DNA from: Acidobacteriota bacterium
Lineage (GTDB): Bacteria > Acidobacteriota > Terriglobia > Bryobacterales > Bryobacteraceae
NCBI GenBank assembly: GCA_017307505.1
Contig: JAFKEE010000055.1
Coordinates: 1 to 64,000 of the forward strand
Length of the DNA stretch: 64,000 nucleotides
Direction of reading: 5' to 3'
A program made the translations under genes and the position numbers. Below, one piece after another: positions 59,650-64,000 of the stretch. The notes under the pieces were generated by a model. It saw nothing but the letters and a program-made list of their open reading frames with translations, was not told the DNA's origin and did not search any database. Position 1 is the first letter of the stretch; each line of letters opens with the position of its first letter.

Positions 59650-62031
59650 ATGCGTATCACCACTCACCGCTTTGCCATCGCCGTCTCTGTCGCCGGCCTG
59701 CTCGCCGCGGCGCAGTTGCCCGGGCCTGCCAAAAAGCCCGCCGCGCCTGCCGCGAACCCGGTGGCGGCGGCCGGTGCTCCGGCGCCCACCTTCGAGAAGA
59801 CTGTCGCGCCGGTGCTGACCAAAACCTGCTCACCCTGCCACAACAGCCAGCTGGCCTCCGGCGGCTTTGATGCCGACCACTTCCTGAACCACTCCTCCAT
59901 CTCCACCCAGCGCGACGGCTGGGACCGCATCCTGATGAAGTTGCGGAACGGAGAGATGCCGCCCAAAGGGATGCCGAAATCCCAGCCCGCCATCGACTCG
60001 CTGATCCACTATGTCCAGGGTGAGGTCGACAAAATCGACCGCAACGCCAAACCCGACCCCGGCCGCGTCGTCGCCCACCGGTTAAACCGCACCGAGTACG
60101 CCAACACCATCCGCGACCTGCTCGGCCTCGAGTTCCGCGCCCAGAAGGATTTCCCCACCGACGATTCCGGCGAGGGCTTCGACAACATCGCCGACATCCT
60201 CACCATCTCCCCGGTGCTGATGGAGAAATACCTGGCCGCCGCCGAGCGCATCGCCTCCCGTGCCTTGGCTGCCGATCCGCTGCCGAAACCCATCCAGGTG
60301 GACTACGCCAACAAGGACAAGCGCATCCGCCGCGTGGATCCCAGCACCATTGAAGCCACCCACCGCGTCGAGTTCGATGGCGATTACACCGTTCGGTTCG
60401 CCCTGCCGGGCGAGCGGCCCAAGGATGCCAAACCGGTCCAACTCGCCTTCTGGATGGACGGCAAGCTGCTGGCCACCAAGCTGGTCGAAACGAAGCCCTC
60501 CGGGCTGGTCTACTTCGACCCCTACTCCGAAGAGGAGATGCGGCTGTTTCTGCCCGAAGGCGACCACGTCTTCCGCGCCGGCTTCCTGAATGACGATTTC
60601 GTGAAGGGTCTCGGACCTAAGGAAATCTACAAGCGGAAGTCGAACAAGTACCTCGACGGGATGCTGTTCATCGGGCCCTTCAAGCCTGAGAATCCCCCAC
60701 CCAGCCGCGCCAAAGTCCTGATTTGCGACCCGAATTCGGGACCGGCCTGCGTGGACAGGATTGTGACCAACCTGGCCCGCCGGGCCTACCGCCGCCCGGT
60801 CACCCGCAATGAAGTGGCCTCCCTGCTCAAGTTCGTGACCCTCGCGAAAGCCCACGGGCAGTCCACCGAGCAGGGCATCCAGTTGGCCCTCCAGGCGATC
60901 CTGGTCTCGCCCAACTTCCTTTTCCACATCGAGCGCGATCCCAACCCGACTGACCCCGGCTCGGTCCATCCGGTCAGCGGCGTCGAACTCGCCTCGCGGC
61001 TCAGCTACTTTCTCTGGAGCTCCATGCCGGATGACGAACTTCTGGCCCTGGGTGAATCCGGAAAGCTGAGGACGCCCGCGGTCCTGGATGCCCAGGTCAA
61101 ACGCCTGCTGGCCGATCCGCGCTCCGCTGCCCTGGCCGACAGCTTCGCCGCCCAGTGGCTGGAGATCCGGAATCTGGATGTGGTGAAACCCGATCCGCAG
61201 AAGTTCCCCGACTGGAATCCCGAACTGCGTGACGCCATGCGCATGGAGACCAGCTTGTTCTTTGACCACGTCCTGCGGCAGAACTGCCCGATGGCCGACT
61301 TCCTGGATGCCAGGTACACGTTCCTCAATGAGCGGCTGGCGAAACACTATGGCATCGAAGGCGTTTCGGGCCCGGAGTTCCGCCGCGTCGAGCTCACCAG
61401 CGACCAGCGCGGCGGCATCCTCAGCCAGGCGAGTGTCCTCACGGTGTCCAGTTACCCCACGCGCACCTCCGTGGTGATCCGCGGCAAGTATGTTCTGCAG
61501 GAGATCCTCGGCGCTCCGCCGCCCCCGCCGCCGCCGGACGTCCCGCCGCTGGACGAAGCAGCCGTGGGCACTTCGCTCTCGCTGCGCCAGCAGATGGAGA
61601 AGCACCGTTCGAACGCCGTTTGCGCGTCCTGCCATTCCAAGATGGATCCGCTCGGCTTCGGCCTGGAGAATTACGACGGCATCGGCAAGTGGCGCACCAT
61701 GGACGGCAAATTCCCTGTCGACTCCAGCGGAGTTCTGCCGAACGGGCAGTCCTTCACGACTCCGGCCGAGATGCGCGCCGTGCTCAAATCGCAGCTCCCG
61801 CAGTTTGCCCGTTGCGTCATCGAAAAGCTGATGATCTACGGGCTCGGACGGGGCATGGCGACGCCCGACCGGCGGGTGATCGACGAGATCGGCAAGAAGC
61901 TGGCAGCGGATGGTTACCCCTTCCAGACGGCGATCTTTGAAGTAGTGAAAAGCATGCCGTTCCAGATGCGGCGCGGTGAATTCGTGAGCAGCGACAAACA
62001 GGCGAAACCCAAGGAGGTTGCCCAGAGATGA
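59650..62031 (+). CDS. DUF1592-family multi-domain protein with two c-type haem motifs
   Basis: The 793-residue exported protein has a leader (FAIAVSVAGLLAAAQ), a cytochrome-like CSPCH at residues 60-64, and then the planctomycete/acidobacterial domain set. DUF1587 is NRTEYANTIRDLLGLEFRAQ, DUF1595 is LARRAYRRPVTRNEVASLL, DUF1592 is ELASRLSYFLWSSMPDDELL, DUF1588 is RGGILSQASVLTVSSYPTRT and DUF1585 is DPLGFGLENYDGIGKWRT. A second CASCH lies shortly before the end. The presence of c-type haems links it to the ccm operon in this window. It overlaps the DUF1552 gene by 4 bases; the pair is a known unit of unknown function. Confidence 0.92.
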   Translation: MRITTHRFAIAVSVAGLLAAAQLPGPAKKPAAPAANPVAAAGAPAPTFEKTVAPVLTKTCSPCHNSQLASGGFDADHFLNHSSISTQRDGWDRILMKLRNGEMPPKGMPKSQPAIDSLIHYVQGEVDKIDRNAKPDPGRVVAHRLNRTEYANTIRDLLGLEFRAQKDFPTDDSGEGFDNIADILTISPVLMEKYLAAAERIASRALAADPLPKPIQVDYANKDKRIRRVDPSTIEATHRVEFDGDYTVRFALPGERPKDAKPVQLAFWMDGKLLATKLVETKPSGLVYFDPYSEEEMRLFLPEGDHVFRAGFLNDDFVKGLGPKEIYKRKSNKYLDGMLFIGPFKPENPPPSRAKVLICDPNSGPACVDRIVTNLARRAYRRPVTRNEVASLLKFVTLAKAHGQSTEQGIQLALQAILVSPNFLFHIERDPNPTDPGSVHPVSGVELASRLSYFLWSSMPDDELLALGESGKLRTPAVLDAQVKRLLADPRSAALADSFAAQWLEIRNLDVVKPDPQKFPDWNPELRDAMRMETSLFFDHVLRQNCPMADFLDARYTFLNERLAKHYGIEGVSGPEFRRVELTSDQRGGILSQASVLTVSSYPTRTSVVIRGKYVLQEILGAPPPPPPPDVPPLDEAAVGTSLSLRQQMEKHRSNAVCASCHSKMDPLGFGLENYDGIGKWRTMDGKFPVDSSGVLPNGQSFTTPAEMRAVLKSQLPQFARCVIEKLMIYGLGRGMATPDRRVIDEIGKKLAADGYPFQTAIFEVVKSMPFQMRRGEFVSSDKQAKPKEVAQR

Positions 62032-63380
62032 AGATCACGCGGAAAGCCCTTCCCCGAAGAACGATCCTGCGCGGCATGGGTGCCGCCGTGGGCTTGCCCT
62101 TCCTGGATGCCATGCTCCCGGCGATGGCAACGCCGGCGCAGGCCGCGGTCGCCAAGGCTCCGGTTCGCCTCGCGTTTGCCTACGTGCCCAACGGCATCAT
62201 CATGAACCACTGGAACCCTTCCTATGAGGGCCAGTTGGGCGAACTGCCGCGCATCCTCAAGGCGATGGAGCCGCATCGCGACGACATCCTCATGCTCGGC
62301 AACCTGACGCACAATACAGGCCGCGCGCTGCTGGATGGAGCGGGCGACCACGGGCGCTGTTCCGGCTCCTATCTCACCGGCATCCAGGTGAAGAAGACGA
62401 TGGTCGACATCAAGGCCGGTGTCTCGTGCGATCAGATCGTCGCCAAACATCTGGGCGAGCAGACCCGCTTCCCCTCGCTGGAAGTCGGCATGGAAGACGC
62501 GCGCCAGGCCGGCGATTGCGACTCCGGCTACTCCTGCGCTTACACCAACAACCTTGCGTGGAAGAGCGAGACTCAGCCGCTACCGCCGCTGCTCGACCCG
62601 CGCGCGATGTTTGAACGCCTGTTCGGCACCGGAGCCGTCCGCAGCCCCGAAGCCAAGGCGCGCCAGGCCGACTACCGCCGCAGCATCCTCGATTTCGTCA
62701 ACGCCGAGACCGGCCAGCTGAAGGCCACCCTGGGCCCCTCTGACAATCGCAAACTCGACGAGTACCTCACCTCCATTCGCGAAGTGGAGCGCCAGATCGA
62801 CCGCGCCGAAAAGACCAACGCCCAGATCGATCCCAAAATGGAGAAGCCCTACGGCGTGCCGGCCGACTTCTCTGAGCACTTCAAGCTCATGACCGACATG
62901 ATCACCATCGCGTTCCAGGCCGACCTGACCCGCGTCGTGACATTCCTCATGACGCGCGAAGGCACCTCCCGCCCCTATCGCGAACTCGACATCGCCGACG
63001 GCCACCACCCCTGCACCCACCATATGAATAAGCCGGATCTCATCGAGAAGGTGATCCGCATCAATACCTACCATGTGGCCCAGATGGCCGGCTGGGTAGA
63101 GAAGCTCAAGACGACGAAGGAGTCCACCGGCAGCCTGCTGGACAACATGATGCTGGTCTACGGAGCGGGCCTGTCGGACGGCAACCGCCACCTGCACGAA
63201 GACCTGCCGACAATTCTCATCGGCAAGGGCGGCAATACCATCAAACCGGGCAGGCGCATTGTATTCCGTCGGGAGACCCCCATGTGCAACATGCACCTTG
63301 CGCTGATGGAGCGCATGGGCGTTCATATGGAACACTTCGGCGACGCCACCGGGCAGTTGAATCTGGCTGAACTCTCCTAG
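62028..63380 (+). CDS. DUF1552-family exported protein
   Basis: The 450-residue protein has a twin-arginine leader (PRRTILRGMGAAVGLPFLDA). The DUF1552 core follows, with RLAFAYVPNGIIMNHWNP, LGNLTHNTGRALLDGAGDH, and C-terminal TTKESTGSLLDNMMLVYGAG and HEDLPTILIGKGG. It is related to sulfatase/phosphatase-like alkaline-phosphatase folds such as DUF1501. It is always paired with DUF1592 proteins and probably forms an exported enzyme complex with them. The start overlaps the preceding stop (ATGA). Confidence 0.92.
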   Translation: MKITRKALPRRTILRGMGAAVGLPFLDAMLPAMATPAQAAVAKAPVRLAFAYVPNGIIMNHWNPSYEGQLGELPRILKAMEPHRDDILMLGNLTHNTGRALLDGAGDHGRCSGSYLTGIQVKKTMVDIKAGVSCDQIVAKHLGEQTRFPSLEVGMEDARQAGDCDSGYSCAYTNNLAWKSETQPLPPLLDPRAMFERLFGTGAVRSPEAKARQADYRRSILDFVNAETGQLKATLGPSDNRKLDEYLTSIREVERQIDRAEKTNAQIDPKMEKPYGVPADFSEHFKLMTDMITIAFQADLTRVVTFLMTREGTSRPYRELDIADGHHPCTHHMNKPDLIEKVIRINTYHVAQMAGWVEKLKTTKESTGSLLDNMMLVYGAGLSDGNRHLHEDLPTILIGKGGNTIKPGRRIVFRRETPMCNMHLALMERMGVHMEHFGDATGQLNLAELS

Positions 63381-63387
63381 TGCCGTT

Positions 63388-64000
63388 ATGCAGTTTTCCG
63401 GTCTAACGAAGCCGCCCATCGGGGTCGTGTTCGACTCCGCGCTGGGCGATGGAATCGACGATGTGCTGGCGCTGGCGCTGCTCTATGCGCTGGAAGGCAA
63501 AAGCGAAACGCGCGTGGTCTCCACCAGTACCACGAAGTCCACGCTGCGGTCGGCCATGTTCGCCGAAGCGCTGACGAAGTTCCTGATGGGCCCTCCTCCG
63601 CCCAGGCCCGCCCCCGGCGTCTTCGCCGGCTTCCAGCGGCCCGTCCCGGCCATCGGCATGGCCGACAACGGGAAACTCGCTCAGGACACGCCGGTCCTTC
63701 GCGCCGTGCTGGATCGGAAGAACGATCAGGGCGAGCCTCTGTACCCGCGGGCCATCACCAGGCTCAACGAAACGGCCGATCCTGCAGCGCTCATCCGCAA
63801 CGCCCTCACGGCCCAAAACGACGAGAACTGCCTGGTTCTGCTCGCCGGGCCTGCCACCAATCTCGCCGCCATGATGGCGCTGCGCGGTTCGATGGAATTG
63901 ATTCGCGCCAAGGTGAAAGTGCTCATGCTGGCCTGGGGCAGTTACCCTGAAGGCGCGGCCGATCCCAACGTCAAAGCCGATCTCGCCGCCGCCCGGCAGC
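63388..64000 (+). CDS. Nucleoside-hydrolase-like protein (partial, cut by window end)
   Basis: I translated 204 residues from ATG 63388 to the window end without a stop. The start has the IUNH metal site in variant form (VVFDSALGDGIDDVLALALL), followed by STSTTKSTLRSAMFAEALTK. VPAIGMADNGKL and VLLAGPATNLAAMMAL then match the inosine/uridine nucleoside hydrolase fold. No signal peptide is visible. It follows the DUF1552 gene by 7 bases and is likely part of the same transcript. Function in that context is unclear. Confidence 0.75.
   Translation, partial: MQFSGLTKPPIGVVFDSALGDGIDDVLALALLYALEGKSETRVVSTSTTKSTLRSAMFAEALTKFLMGPPPPRPAPGVFAGFQRPVPAIGMADNGKLAQDTPVLRAVLDRKNDQGEPLYPRAITRLNETADPAALIRNALTAQNDENCLVLLAGPATNLAAMMALRGSMELIRAKVKVLMLAWGSYPEGAADPNVKADLAAARQ

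Noticed and set aside
60082-61635. 517-codon minus-strand frame
   Set aside because: It is antisense to the DUF1592 gene; the sense strand carries five recognisable domains.
1-64000. CRISPR arrays, insertion sequences, tRNA or rRNA genes, prophage
   Set aside because: Reading both strands I saw no regularly spaced repeats, transposase or integrase genes, cloverleaf structures or rRNA-like stretches.

Overview
The window looks like chromosomal DNA of an Acidobacteriota member, most likely the Bryobacterales / Solibacter-Paludibaculum group. This is inferred from gene content, not from a marker gene. The clues are an orphan ADOP-type duplicated permease, a paired DUF1592/DUF1552 unit, a protein with the NA..STGP..GK..NA..HGLTA N-terminus common in this phylum, many secreted glycoside hydrolases and esterases with Sec or twin-arginine leaders, and uniformly GC-rich coding DNA. 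I see no rRNA, tRNA, CRISPR array, insertion sequence or phage gene.

Layout. 1-945 holds no convincing gene. 946-8209 carries an HGLTA-family protein, an M16 metallopeptidase, an exported amidohydrolase and the ADOP permease. 8534-10648 has a PRC-barrel/DUF6496 pair closed by a strong terminator, a gutted SpoIIE-type phosphatase remnant and an FRG-domain protein. 10645-16155 is a minus-strand unit of secreted enzymes (GH3, carboxylesterase, GH79). 16319-20580 is a minus-strand catabolic operon (AtuA, AtuA-like small protein, CaiB-type CoA-transferase, CitMHS transporter). A LysR regulator (20695-21627) and a divergent exported alpha/beta hydrolase (21704-23746) follow. 23770-30637 has GH127, a fused alpha/beta 2-oxoacid dehydrogenase E1, a GyrI-like remnant, a phosphotriesterase homologue and an O-methyltransferase. 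30699-38733 is a complete-looking cytochrome c maturation operon, ccmE-F-H-I(like)-X-A-B-C-D, with a ManD-like gene attached to its end. 38879-43768 has an M23 peptidase, a NagA/ROK-like amino-sugar pair and a methyltransferase. 43775-49467 is a set of small regulators with their targets (ArsR with VOC and SRPBCC; SoxR with a monooxygenase and FMN reductase; a J-domain-like protein). 49470-57508 has an FGE-like protein, an esterase, a four-gene efflux unit (three HlyD-type adaptors plus a MacB-type permease) and a permease fragment separated from it by a compositionally different islet. 57521-64000 has a membrane protein, an esterase, the DUF1592/DUF1552 pair and the start of a nucleoside-hydrolase-like gene cut by the window end.

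The most interesting signal is regulatory. A 27-bp element, ATTACT-N12-ATTCAATTG, identical at 20 positions in all three copies, sits upstream of the GH3-esterase-GH79 unit, upstream of the AtuA-CaiB-CitMHS operon, and between lysR and the divergent hydrolase. In each case it points the same way relative to the structural genes and contains a LysR-type T-N11-A core. I infer one LysR regulon that couples extracellular hydrolysis of a glycoside or ester to import, CoA activation and breakdown of a released organic acid. The acid itself cannot be read from the sequence.

Other regulatory sites are also readable: a SoxR box inside a 19-bp promoter spacer, an ArsR operator over a promoter, an orphan inverted-repeat operator, and tandem palindromes 20 bp apart before the ADOP gene. 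Several genes are visibly decaying: the phosphatase and GyrI-like remnants, a frameshifted VOC gene and the permease fragment.
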